This document shows positions 40,623-49,735 of a DNA stretch of 64,000 nt, piece by piece. This DNA comes from JAIBJN01 sp963775625 (GTDB lineage Bacteria; Actinomycetota; Thermoleophilia; Gaiellales; Gaiellaceae): NCBI GenBank assembly GCA_963775625.1, contig CAVZJM010000001.1, positions 49,616-113,615 on the forward strand, in the 5' to 3' direction. The position numbers and the translations under genes are program-made. How positions within the stretch are numbered: the first letter of the stretch is position 1; every line of letters begins with the position of its first letter. The notes beneath the pieces are model-generated. The model had not been told where the DNA came from, searched no databases, and saw only the letters and a list, made by a program, of their open reading frames with translations.

Positions 40623-41066
40623 GTGCCGTACTTCATCTGCCCGAACTGCCGGCGCCGCTCGGTCGACGACGACGGGCTCGAGGGCCTGACGGGCAGGCCG
40701 GTCGCCTGTGTGAGCTGCGGCTTCGGCTTCCTCTTCGAGATCATGGACGACTACTACCCGGCGCCCGGCACCGGCTTCGTCGTCTGCAACGGCGAGGGCC
40801 GGATCATCGCCACCGGCCAGGGTTTCTTCGAGCTGACGGGCTACCGCGAGGGTGACGTGCTCGGTAGCGACGTGATGGAGGCGCTCTTCGAGCTCGAGGG
40901 CAACGACCCCACGCCGGCCGCGCTCTCCCTGGAATACGGCGTCCGCCGCTTCGACCAGCGCCTGACGCTCCGAACCCGGGCAGGCGTGAAGAAGGTCGTG
41001 CGCGCCGATTTCTTCCCGGCGTACGACGAGGACGGCGGCCTCCTCGTCGCGGTCGCTCCGCGGTAG
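40623..41066 (+). CDS. Zinc-ribbon plus PAS-domain protein
   Basis: 147 residues from GTG 40623. Two CxxC pairs (FICPNCRRRSVDDDG and ACVSCGFGFLFE) form an N-terminal zinc ribbon. They are followed by a PAS-like fold: GTGFVVCNGEGRIIATGQGF, FELTGYREGDVLGSDVMEAL and RFDQRLTLRTRAGVKKVVRA. No output domain is present, so it may sense a ligand or redox state and act through a partner. It starts nine bases after trxB in the same direction and is probably co-transcribed with it. Confidence 0.8.
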   Translation: MPYFICPNCRRRSVDDDGLEGLTGRPVACVSCGFGFLFEIMDDYYPAPGTGFVVCNGEGRIIATGQGFFELTGYREGDVLGSDVMEALFELEGNDPTPAALSLEYGVRRFDQRLTLRTRAGVKKVVRADFFPAYDEDGGLLVAVAPR

Positions 41067-41082
41067 ACGATCCCGCGCCCGT

Positions 41083-41532
41083 CTACTCCCAGCGCCATCG
41101 CCATCGCCAGCGCCAGCGCCAGGAGATGCTTGCCGCCCTGGCAGCGTCGAGCGCCCGCCTGAGGCTGCGGTCGTCGTTGATCGGCTCCGAGTCGAGGTGA
41201 CACCAGCCGCAGATCTCGACCGGGTGGCTCCCGAGATACCAGCTCGGATCCGGTGGCTCGTCGTCGTAATCCGGCTGGTGTCCGACGACGAGCCACGCAG
41301 GCCGGCGCCCGCACGCACGGCACAGCCCACCGGGAGGGCATGGTGCTTCGGGCCCGTCCCACAAACCAGTTCGCCAGCGGTCGTCCAGCCGCATGGAGGC
41401 ACGCGCGAGGTCACAGCGCCACCACCGGGGCAGGAGGAGGGTCAGCTTCACGACGGCAGGCCGGTAGGCCACCGAGTCGACGGCGCAACAAGCCGCGTTC
41501 AGCCCGCGGACGATCGCGTAACGGAAGCTCAT
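41083..41532 (-). CDS. Zinc-ribbon-like protein with Trp-Arg repeat tail
   Basis: ATG 41532 starts a 149-residue protein. Two CxxC motifs, CRACGRRPAWLVVGHQPDYD and HPVEICGWCHLDSEP, with nearby His, suggest zinc binding. The C-terminus is SWRWRWRWRWRWE, encoded by a tandem hexanucleotide (CGCTGG/CGATGG). Upstream lies a Cys pair in LNAACCAVDSVAYRP and a basic region. No family is recognised. It converges on the PAS protein with 16 bases between, and its upstream side is the REP-like array. Real coding is supported by the spaced Cys pairs, but expression is unproven. Confidence 0.58.
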   Translation of the reverse strand: MSFRYAIVRGLNAACCAVDSVAYRPAVVKLTLLLPRWWRCDLARASMRLDDRWRTGLWDGPEAPCPPGGLCRACGRRPAWLVVGHQPDYDDEPPDPSWYLGSHPVEICGWCHLDSEPINDDRSLRRALDAARAASISWRWRWRWRWRWE

Positions 41533-41985
41533 CCTTCCAGCATGCCGCTGAGCGGCCCGCCCGTCCAGGCTTCTCCAGCCCCAGCGCGGCCATGTCCTGG
41601 TGCCTGGCACCTGGACACGGCCGCTAGGGCGGGCACGCGGCGGCCGTAGTCGCTCTCAACCCCTTGGGCAAGCGCCCAAGCGTCCTCTCCGGCCACGGCC
41701 AAGTGCCTGGCACCGGGGCGTGTCCGCGATGGACTACACCCGGCTCGAGGGGCAGAGGTCGCAGTGCCTGGGCCTGACCCCCGGACATGGCGGAAGGGGA
41801 TAGGCAGCACCAGGCGTTGGTGATCTGTTCGCTGGCGAACGGGCCTGGTCCCGGAGGGACATGGCGCTCCGGGAATGAGCCTGCACAAGGACGCAGGGGG
41901 TGCTCGCCGTCCACAGAAACGGTGGAGCGATCGTCGTCCGCTCCGGCCATGTCAGGGGTCAGGCCCCGGACGTGGCCGGAAGGGA
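41533..41985. repeat. REP-like palindrome array with a decayed copy of the nth 3' end
   Basis: This 453-base gap holds no supported gene. Four palindromes occur, near 41589-41623 (GGTGCCTGGCACC centre with GTCC/GGAC arms), 41691-41727 (GTGCCTGGCACC), 41763-41797 (GGGCCTGACCCCC) and 41943-41980 (GGGGTCAGGCCCC with GGCCATGTC/GGACGTGGCC arms). The bases 41734-41763 read on the minus strand as CDLCPSSRV-stop, matching the last codons of nth (CPSSRA-stop), and the flanking palindrome matches too, so a unit of nth tail plus palindrome was duplicated. CAAGGACGCAGGG at 41886-41898 also matches the core of the 166-bp repeats. No RAYT transposase is in the window. Confidence 0.65.
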
Positions 41986-42666
41986 CTACGCGCGGCTCGA
42001 CGGGCAGAGGTCGCTGAGGACGCACTCCTCGCAGCGGGGGCGTCGGGCGTCGCAGACCCGCCGGCCGTGCCAGATGAGGAGATGCGGGAAGCGCGCCCAG
42101 TCCTCGCGCGGGACGAGGCGCATCAGGTCGCGCTCGATCTTCACCGGGTCGCTCTGCTTGGTGAGCCCGAGACGCTGCGAGAGGCGGCGGACGTGCGTGT
42201 CGACGACGATCCCCTGCGTCGCCCCGCGCTCCGCCGCGACGACGTTCGCGGTCTTCCGGCCGACGCCCGGGAGCCTGACGAGATCCTCCAGGCGCTCCGG
42301 CACCTCGCCGTCGTACTCGTCGAGCAGCATCCGCATCGTGCCGCGGAGGTTCTTCGCCTTCTGGCGATAGGTCCCCGTCGGGCGGATGTCGGCCTCCAGC
42401 TCCCCGAGGGGAACGGCCAGGTAGTCCTCGGGCCGGCGGTACTTGCGAAACAGCGTGTCGGTCACGCGGTTGACGGTGACGTCGGTGGTCTGCGCCGAGA
42501 GCATCACGGAGACGAGGAGCTCGACCGGGTCGCGGAAGCGAAGCGCGATCACGGCGTCCGGATGCGCCTCCGCGAGCCGACGGACGATCTCGCGGATGCG
42601 CTCCCGCTTGGGGGCGACGCGCCGACGCGCCTCCCGGACGTAGCTACGAGGGGCTGAGGTCGCCAT
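41986..42666 (-). CDS. nth: Endonuclease III (DNA glycosylase/AP lyase)
   Basis: 226 residues. The helix-hairpin-helix LPGVGRKTANVVAAE holds the catalytic Lys, and IVVDTHVRRLSQRLG holds the catalytic Asp. The C-terminal 4Fe-4S ligands are C-x6-C-x2-C-x5-C in VCDARRPRCEECVLSDLC. It excises oxidised pyrimidines. ATG 42666 is followed at once by similarity after about 20 residues. It diverges from the small membrane protein at 42692. Confidence 0.93.
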   Translation of the reverse strand: MATSAPRSYVREARRRVAPKRERIREIVRRLAEAHPDAVIALRFRDPVELLVSVMLSAQTTDVTVNRVTDTLFRKYRRPEDYLAVPLGELEADIRPTGTYRQKAKNLRGTMRMLLDEYDGEVPERLEDLVRLPGVGRKTANVVAAERGATQGIVVDTHVRRLSQRLGLTKQSDPVKIERDLMRLVPREDWARFPHLLIWHGRRVCDARRPRCEECVLSDLCPSSRA

Positions 42667-42691
42667 CCGGAGGCGGCTGTAGGTTGGCCGG

Positions 42692-43036
42692 GTGGCTCAG
42701 GGCAAGCCTCGGAAGGACCGATTCGAGCGGCGCTCGATCTGGGTCTTCGTGCTCGCCGTCGTCGCGTCGGTGTTCCCGTTCGGCCTCATCTCCTTCAGCG
42801 GGCCGGAGATCTGGAACGTCTCGCTGTTCGTGGCCGCGCAGGCCGCGCTCGTGGTCGCCGTAGCAGCCTCGGGGCTCGCGCTCGCACCGCCGGCCGGGTT
42901 CCTGCCCACACAGCTGCGGCGGGACACCGGCGAGCTGCTCTTCTGGGCTGTCGCCCTCATCTGGCTGGCCGTGCTCCTGACGGCGATCAGCGTCTCGATC
43001 ACTGCGATCGACTCCATCGGCGAGTCCGGCTTCTAG
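42692..43036 (+). CDS. Small integral membrane protein
   Basis: 114 residues from GTG 42692. A charged head (AQGKPRKDRFERRS) precedes three hydrophobic segments: IWVFVLAVVASVFPFGLISF, LFVAAQAALVVAVAASGLAL and LLFWAVALIWLAVLLTAISV. No family is recognised. It converges on addA, overlapping its last four bases. Confidence 0.75.
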   Translation: MAQGKPRKDRFERRSIWVFVLAVVASVFPFGLISFSGPEIWNVSLFVAAQAALVVAVAASGLALAPPAGFLPTQLRRDTGELLFWAVALIWLAVLLTAISVSITAIDSIGESGF

Positions 43037-46000
43037 ACCTCGGCGTACTCCGGCGGCACCTGCACCGACAGGAGCCGCGGGCCCGCGCAGACTCGGTCGA
43101 GCGCGGGGCAGCCGGCGCAGTTGAAGTCGCTGGGCGTCGGGCGGAAGTCGCCCTCGTCGATCCGGGCGATCGCTGCCGAGAGCTCCTCTTCCAGCCCGGC
43201 CAGGTCGGCGCGAGCGAACGTGGTCGACACGACGGCGTCCGGGCGCTCGAGGAAGTGGTAGACGACCTCGACCTCGTCGACTCCGGTGCGGAAGCAGGCC
43301 AGGGCGTAGACGAGCTGCTGGAGCCGGTAGTCGGCGCGCACGATCTCGTCAGGCGTGCCCTCCGCCAGCGAGTTCGTCTTGTAGTCGAGGACGAGAGCGC
43401 GGCCGCCGCCACTCCAGTGGACGTCGAGCCGCCCGTGGAGAACGACGCCGTCGTGCTCGAAGACGAACGGCCGCTCCGCCACTGCGCCTCCGAGATCGGC
43501 GATCCGCCGCGCGAGGTCCGACTCGCAGTACGAGGTGACGAAGGCGCGGATCCGCTCGAGCTCCTCGTCGGTCGCCGCGGGATACCACGCCCGCACCGGG
43601 TCGACGTCCGGCACGGCCGGCGCCGTCAGGTCGACCGTCTCGAGGAGCCGATGAACGGCGTCGCCGACCTCCGTCGCCGCCAGGCCGGTTGCGCCCGGAA
43701 CCGTTCCGCGGGCATCCGCGGGCCGCATGCCCGCCACCCGCTCCGCGTAGTAGCGGTACGAGCAGCGGTCGAAGAGCGCGAGGGCGCTGTAGGAGAGCCT
43801 GCGCACCTTGTGCAGCGGAGGCGCGGGAACGGGAGCCAGCTCCGGCAGGCGAGGCGCGAGGGGCGGCAGCGGCGCGAGCTCCTCGCCGGCGAAGAGCGCG
43901 AGCTGGCCTTCCTCCCCTGCTGCCGGCCGCGCCTCCGGCAGCGGCTGCGCCGGCTCCGGCCGGTGCCGGTCGACCCGAACGAGCAGGCGCGTTCCGTCGC
44001 GGACGAGCTCCACCGGAGCGTCGCCCGCGGCGTCCAGCTCCTGCGCATCCAGGCGGCCCAGAACCCACCCGATCGGCGTCGCCTGGTCGGCGGCGCGGGC
44101 AGGGTCGATGGCTCCGGAGACGATGAGCCGGTCGATGGCGCGCGTCATGGCGACGTAGTAGAGGCGGAGGCGCTCTGCGCGCTCGGCCTCGCGCTCGACT
44201 TCCCGCACCGCCTCGTACGCGAACGCGGGCCGCCGCGATCCCGTGGCCGGGTCGGCGACCCGGAAGCCGAAGCGGCCGTCCGGCAGGCAGAGGATCTCGT
44301 CGGGCGAGGGCGCGTTCCGGTCGCGGCCCGCGTCGGCCACGATCACGACCTTGAACTCGAGCCCCTTCGCCGAGTGGATCGTGAGGAGCCGCACCGCGTC
44401 GGCGTCCTCCTCCTCGGCGACGGCCTCGAGCTCGCGGGCGCCGACGGCCTCCTGCTCGCGGACGAAGCGCACGAAGCCCTCGATGTCCCGGCCGCGCAGC
44501 TCCTCGTAGGAGCGCGCCAGCCGGGCGAGCTTGCGCATGTTCGCGTAGCGGCGCCGCCCGTCCCACTGGGCGAGGACGGCGAGGTCGTAGTCGTGGTCGG
44601 CGACGATCCGCTCGCAGAGCTGCTCCAGGGAGAGGCGGTTCGCCGCTGCCGAGAGCCGCTCGAAGCGCTGGAGGAAGGCCCGGCTGAGGCGGAGGTCCTC
44701 GTCGGAGAAGCCTCCCCGGGGAGGCCGCGCTCGAACGGCAGGAAGAGCGGCCGCCTGGGGGCCGCCCGGCGCAGGAGAACGAGGGCGTCGTTCGAGAGCC
44801 CGACGAACGGGGAGGCGAGGACGGTGAGGAGCGCCTCGTCGTCGTAGCGGTTGTGCAGAAGGCGCAGGTAGGCCAGGAGATCGACGACCTGCTGCTGGCC
44901 GAAGTAGCCGCGGCCCGTCGCGCGGTAGGTCTGCAATCCCGCCCGGCGGAGCTCGTCCTCGTAGTGCTCGGCGTCCGTTCCGGCCGCGAACAGGAGCACG
45001 ATCTCGCCGGCGCTCGCCTCGCCGGAATCGACGAGCTCGCGGACTCGGGCGGCGATGTGGCGCGCCTCGGCACGACGCCAGTGCGTGGGGGTGCCCGCGT
45101 AGCTCGACTTGTCGGTGACGAGCAGCTCGACCGGCGCGCCGAAGACGGGATCGGGAAAGCGCCCGGCGGCGGCGAGCGGCTGGAACTCGTCGCCGAACTC
45201 GCTGGAGAAGAGGTGGTTGACCGCGGCGAGCACCTCGGGGCGCGAGCGGTAGTTCTGCGTCAGCGCGAGCACGCCGCCCGACTGCTCGCGCCGCTCCCGG
45301 AAGACCTCGACGTCGGCGTGGCGGAAGCGGTAGATGGACTGAAACTCGTCGCCGACGAAGAAGAGCTCCTTCCCGTCCGGGCCCTCGGCGAGCAGGTCGA
45401 CGATCTCGCACTGGAGCCTGTTCGTGTCCTGGAACTCGTCGACCATGATCGAGCGGAAGCGCCAGCTCTCGCGCTCGCGCACGGCCGGGTCGTCGCGGAG
45501 CAGGTCGCGCGCGCCGAGCTGGAGGTCCTCGAAGTCGAGCGCCGACTCGCGCTCCTTCGCGGTCGCATAGGCGGCGCCGAACCGCTCCAGGAGATTCTGG
45601 AGAAGGTCGCGATCGCGCGCCGCGAGCTCGTCGAGCGCCGCCTGCTCGACGCCGCGCCGGGCCTCCTCGTAGCTGGCCGCCCGCTCGCCCGTGGCCTTCA
45701 GCTCGTCCAGGTCGAGGAGCCGTTCCGGCAGCGTCCGCTCCTCGAGCAGCTCGAGCGCGCGGGCTGCGGTGGCGCGAGCGGTCTCCCCCGCCTCCTCGTC
45801 GGCGGCCAGGAAGCGCGCCGCCTCGCGAAGCTGCTCCCTGCGCTCCTCCAGGCCGACCCGCTCGCCCAGCTCGAGGGCCAGAGGCCGTCCTGCCGCGCGC
45901 AGCGTCTCGTGAACCCCGGTGAGCATCCGGCGCAGGGCCCTGACCCCGTAGGTCGAGAGCAGGCCGAGCCGCTCGTCGTCACCCTCCTCGCAAAAGACGG

Positions 46001-46397
46001 TCAGCGCCTGCTCGAACGCCTCGCGCTGGAGGACCCGCGCCTGCGCCTCGTCGAGGACGCGGAAGCGCGGATCGATGCCCGCCGCGAACGGATGCGACCG
46101 GAGCAGACGGTGGCAGAAGCCGTGAATCGTCGAGATCCAGGCCGAGTCGAGCTCCCGCGCGAGCTCGGAGCGGCCTGCCTCGACCAGCCGCTCGCGGATG
46201 CGGTCGCGAAGCTCTCCCGCCGCGCGTTCGGTGTAGGTGATGACGAGCAGCGAGTCGACGTCGACCCCGCGCTCGCAGACCGCCTTGACGAAGCGCTCCA
46301 CGAGCACCGTCGTCTTGCCGGTCCCCGCTCCCGCCGAGACGAAGACGACGCCGGGCGCCTCGATGGCCGCGACCTGCTCCGGGTTCGGAGCGTTCAC
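43033..46397 (-). CDS. addA: AddA-like UvrD helicase-nuclease subunit, apparent frameshift near 44717
   Basis: About 1121 residues after correction. Walker A is VFVSAGAGTGKTTVLVERF near residue 22, motif II is SIMVDEFQDTNRLQCEIV, and UvrD motifs include LTQNYRSRPEVL, RLLTIHSAKGLEFKVVIVAD and RLYYVAMTRAIDRLIVSGA. The C-terminal nuclease core is RALVLDYKTNSLAEGTP, and the Cys in DRCSYRYY and NCAGCPALDRVC resemble iron-sulfur ligands. The frame breaks between PFERGLP and RGGFSDEDLRLS; one base is missing in CCCCGGGG at 44714-44721 (length is two more than a multiple of three). GTG 46397 overlaps the addB stop. With AddB it processes double-strand breaks for recombination. Confidence 0.9.
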
Positions 46398-49309
46398 TGC
46401 CGCTTCACCCGGCACATGGGCGCGAGGTCGCACCAGGAGGGGCAGCCGGCGTCGCCGAGCGGGTCGTGCCTCACGTCGCCGGCCCGGATCCGCCCGACGA
46501 AGCCGCGCGCGTGCTCGGTCGCGCGGTCGATCTGCGCCCAGAAGTCGTCCTCGTCGCGATAGTCGTTCCGCTGGAAACCGGCGATGCCGTCGTCGCGCTC
46601 GCCCGCACGGAGGAGCCCGCGGGCCTCACGCTGTCCGGCGAGCGCGCGATAGAGGCCGCCGAGCGGCTCGATCCCGACGAGATCGCGAAGCACGAGCATG
46701 TAGAGGGGGATCTGGAGCTTGAGCTCGGAGTCGATCTTCGCCGCCGAGTACGCCGTCTTGCCCGACTTGTAGTCCCAGACGATCCCGCGGGCGCTGAACG
46801 GGTCGACGTCGATGCGGTCGATCTTCCCGGAGAGGGAGAAGCCTTCGAGCGCGAGCCCGCGCTGCAGCTCCGGCGCGGAGCGCTCGGTTCCGAACGAGAC
46901 CTCGAACCTGCGCGGCACGAGCGGCGAGGTCGATCGGGCCTCCTCGCGGACGAATCCCTCGAGGTCGCGCCAGAGCTGGCCCTCCAGCTCGCGGCGCTCG
47001 AGGTCGGTGAGCTCCTGGCGCACGCCCTCGAGGGCGTCCTCGAGGCAGCGGCGCAGGAAGCGGAGCGCGTCCTCCACGCTTGCGGCCTCGACCCGCTCGG
47101 TGCCCACCTCCTTGGGAAGCCCCGCGAAGAAGCGGTGGAGGGTCGTGTGGGCGATCGACCCGCGCAACTTCGCGTCGACCTCAGCGTCGATCGAGCGCGG
47201 CGAGAGCAGCCGCTCGACGAACCAGATGGACGAGCACGACGCGAACGCCTCCAGCTCGGTGACGTTGAAGCTCTCCCGCGAGCCGAGCCCGGCGAGCACC
47301 GCCGGGCTCGAGAGCTCGGTGCGGCGCTCGAACGCGGAGCGGGCCCGCTGCAGGCGCCGCTCCCAGCCGTTGGCGGCGGCGAGGGCGGCAGCCTCGGCCG
47401 CATCGCGCTCGGCCAGCGCAGCCAGGGCCCGGAGGCGCTCGCGCTCCGTCGGCGCCTCCTCGAGCCGCCAGGTGAGCGCGGAGAGCGGCCGCCGCCGCGT
47501 CCACCGCGCAACGTCCGCCGGGTCGAAGAGCGCGCGCGTCTCGTCCCAGAAAGGGCTCGCCAGCCGCGGGGCGCCGTCGTCGGTCGCCGCCTCCCGCACG
47601 AGGTAGAGGCGCCGCGACGGGCGGGTGCAGGCCGCGTAGAAGAGATAGCGCTCGCGTGACACGGGGTCCGGCCGGACGAGCCGGGAGCGAGTGCGCTCGT
47701 CGAGGTCGCGGCGAGCGTCGTCGTCGAGGAAGGGCGACGGGTTGGCGCGGCGCGGGAGGCTCCCCTCCTCCAGCCCGAGCACGAAGACCGTGTCGAAGCG
47801 GCGGGTCCGGGCGCGCAGGAGGTCGAGCACGGCGACTCGCCCTGGCTCCGCAGCGGATGCCAGGCGCACGGGAAGGCGCTCGAGCGCGGCGAGAACGTCC
47901 TCGTTCGCGAGCTCCCCGGCCAGCTCGCGCCAGCCTTCGAGCTCCTCGAGCAGCCTGTTCACCGCCTCCCAGGCGCGCAGGTCGAGACGGGACGCTTCCC
48001 CGACGGGCGGCGCCTCGAGCCCGTAGGCGCCGCGCAGCATCGCCCGTCCGAGGACGCGCACGGCCTCGATCGGCGTCGCGGCCGCCCGGACGTCGTCGAG
48101 GGCGGGCAGCGGCTGGCCTCTCAGGGCGACGACACGCTCCTCGATGTCCGAGCGGACACCCAGGCCGCGCAGCCGCCCCTCGAGGTAGTCCGCGGAGGCC
48201 CGAGGCAGGCCCGAGTACGGAGAGCGGAGGAAGCCGAAGAGATCGCGGCGACTCTCGGTCCGCCACAGGAAGCGGAGCGCCGAGAGCAGCGAGTGCCCCA
48301 AGGGCGTCTGCCCCAGGCGAGCCCGCCCCTCGACGGCGTACGGGACTCCCGCTGCCGAGAGCACGGTCTCGAGCGGCGCCCGCAGCCGTTCGAGGGAAGG
48401 GCAGACGAGGCCGACCGCCTCCGCAGGCGTTCCCTCGCGCAGGAGACGGAGCACCTCGTCGGCGACGAGCTCGAGCGACCCGCGCGAGCCTGCGCCCTCG
48501 AGGAAGCGAACGGCGCCGTCGAGCGGCGGGGGATCCGAGCGCGGCCCGTCGACGAAGAGGGCGCGTTCGAGGTGAGCCAGCGCAGGGTGGGCGATCTCGG
48601 CGTACGCAGGCGGCAGCTCCTCCACTTCCGCGCCGGCAAGGCCCGTGAGGTCGGCGGCCGTGCGGCCGAGCGAGGCGAACGCGGGCCGGCCCGGCTCGTA
48701 GGGGAGCGAGACGTGAACCTCGGCGCGGCCCGAGAGAGCCTTCAGCAGCTCCCACTGCGCACCGGTCAGATCCTCGAAGCCGTAGGCAAGGACGGGCCTC
48801 GACGTCCAGGCTTCGAGCTCGTTCTCGACGCGCGCGACCGCGTAGGCCCGCTCGCGGTCTCGGTCCCAGAGCTCCAGCCGGTCGAGCTCGTCCTGGTAGG
48901 CGGCGTAGAGCACGGCCAGGTCGTCGCCGACCTCGCGCGGCTCGACGAAGCCGGACTCGAGCTCCGAGATCGCCCCGAGAAGCGCGTCTCCGAAGCCCGA
49001 GAACCGGGAAGAGGCGCCGAGCCCGTTCAGGCTCGCGCCCGCGAGGGCGCGCCGGAGGACGAGGGCACGTTGCGAGTCGGTGGCGAGGGCCCGCCGTTCC
49101 CCGCCCCCGCGGGCGATCGAGCGGAAGAGGTCGTCGAACGTGCCGATCTGGCCGCCGAGCAACGCCGGGGAGCGCGCGAGCAGATCGCGCTCCACGCGAT
49201 CGACCTCGGCCCGGTTCGGGACGACGAGAAACGGCTCGCGGTCGAGGTTCTCCAGATACCGATCGAGGAGCTGCGAGACCTTTCCGGCGTTCGCCGGGCC
49301 AACCAGCAA
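46394..49309 (-). CDS. addB: AddB-like helicase-nuclease subunit
   Basis: 971 residues from TTG 49309. The N-terminal nucleotide loop is LVGPANAGKVSQLL, lacking the usual Ser/Thr after GK, so ATP use may be weak, as in inactive AddB helicase domains. The nuclease core is RGIVWDYKSGKTAYSAAKID. Four Cys, one in FASCSSIWFVE and three in GCPSWCDLAPMC, fit the AddB 4Fe-4S staple. The long middle region is poorly conserved. It is translationally coupled to addA through a GTGA overlap. An in-frame TGA close upstream leaves only TTG 49309 or CTG 49315 as starts. Confidence 0.88.
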   Translation of the reverse strand: MLVGPANAGKVSQLLDRYLENLDREPFLVVPNRAEVDRVERDLLARSPALLGGQIGTFDDLFRSIARGGGERRALATDSQRALVLRRALAGASLNGLGASSRFSGFGDALLGAISELESGFVEPREVGDDLAVLYAAYQDELDRLELWDRDRERAYAVARVENELEAWTSRPVLAYGFEDLTGAQWELLKALSGRAEVHVSLPYEPGRPAFASLGRTAADLTGLAGAEVEELPPAYAEIAHPALAHLERALFVDGPRSDPPPLDGAVRFLEGAGSRGSLELVADEVLRLLREGTPAEAVGLVCPSLERLRAPLETVLSAAGVPYAVEGRARLGQTPLGHSLLSALRFLWRTESRRDLFGFLRSPYSGLPRASADYLEGRLRGLGVRSDIEERVVALRGQPLPALDDVRAAATPIEAVRVLGRAMLRGAYGLEAPPVGEASRLDLRAWEAVNRLLEELEGWRELAGELANEDVLAALERLPVRLASAAEPGRVAVLDLLRARTRRFDTVFVLGLEEGSLPRRANPSPFLDDDARRDLDERTRSRLVRPDPVSRERYLFYAACTRPSRRLYLVREAATDDGAPRLASPFWDETRALFDPADVARWTRRRPLSALTWRLEEAPTERERLRALAALAERDAAEAAALAAANGWERRLQRARSAFERRTELSSPAVLAGLGSRESFNVTELEAFASCSSIWFVERLLSPRSIDAEVDAKLRGSIAHTTLHRFFAGLPKEVGTERVEAASVEDALRFLRRCLEDALEGVRQELTDLERRELEGQLWRDLEGFVREEARSTSPLVPRRFEVSFGTERSAPELQRGLALEGFSLSGKIDRIDVDPFSARGIVWDYKSGKTAYSAAKIDSELKLQIPLYMLVLRDLVGIEPLGGLYRALAGQREARGLLRAGERDDGIAGFQRNDYRDEDDFWAQIDRATEHARGFVGRIRAGDVRHDPLGDAGCPSWCDLAPMCRVKRQ

Positions 49310-49401
49310 CGCCAGCGCACCTGATCAGTCTAGATACCCGGCCGGAGACCACCGCGCCTGCGCTGCGCCGCGGTGCCACGTTCTGCGCCTGAGGGAGGCG
49401 G

Positions 49402-49596
49402 TTACGCGGCCGACTTGGGCTTGCGGCCGCGGCGGGCGGCTGGACGCCCGGGCATCGTGCCGGCGCAGTTGTCGCAGAGGTCCGCAGCCTTGGCGCCACG
49501 CCGGGCGTCGGTGTAGGTGACGCGAAGCGCGGCGCCCTTGCCCTCGCCGACCTCCGCGCCGCAGTTGTCGCACACGAGAATCGTCTTTCTTGCCAC
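49402..49596 (-). CDS. Small zinc-ribbon protein
   Basis: 64 residues starting ARKTILVCDNCGAEVGEG, with a second pair in ADLCDNCAGTMPGRPAAR, so four Cys in two CxNC motifs likely bind one zinc. The Arg/Lys-rich tail RRGRKPKS resembles an AT-hook-like GRKP segment and could touch nucleic acid. AGGAGG stands eight bases before GTG 49596, one of the strongest ribosome sites in the window, which suggests high expression. Function unknown. Confidence 0.77.
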   Translation of the reverse strand: MARKTILVCDNCGAEVGEGKGAALRVTYTDARRGAKAADLCDNCAGTMPGRPAARRGRKPKSAA

Positions 49597-49735
49597 GCTA
49601 TTTCCTCCTGAGAAGTCGGTCGTCTGTCGGGTCGACGAACTCTACTCGGCGGAAATACCGAAACGCAATGAGGGTCGAATACCGGCCGGGAATTCCACCC
49701 CCGCGCCGCGTTCGGCGTCAGTACACTCCGGCGCG

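Noticed and set aside
41589..41980. A CRISPR array
   Set aside because: The palindromes are few, unevenly spaced, in both orientations and joined by a duplicated gene end rather than unique spacers; no cas genes are present.
41529..42025. Several 60-130 codon frames across the REP-like array
   Set aside because: They read through palindromes and the decayed nth tail, lack ribosome sites and show no consistent protein features.
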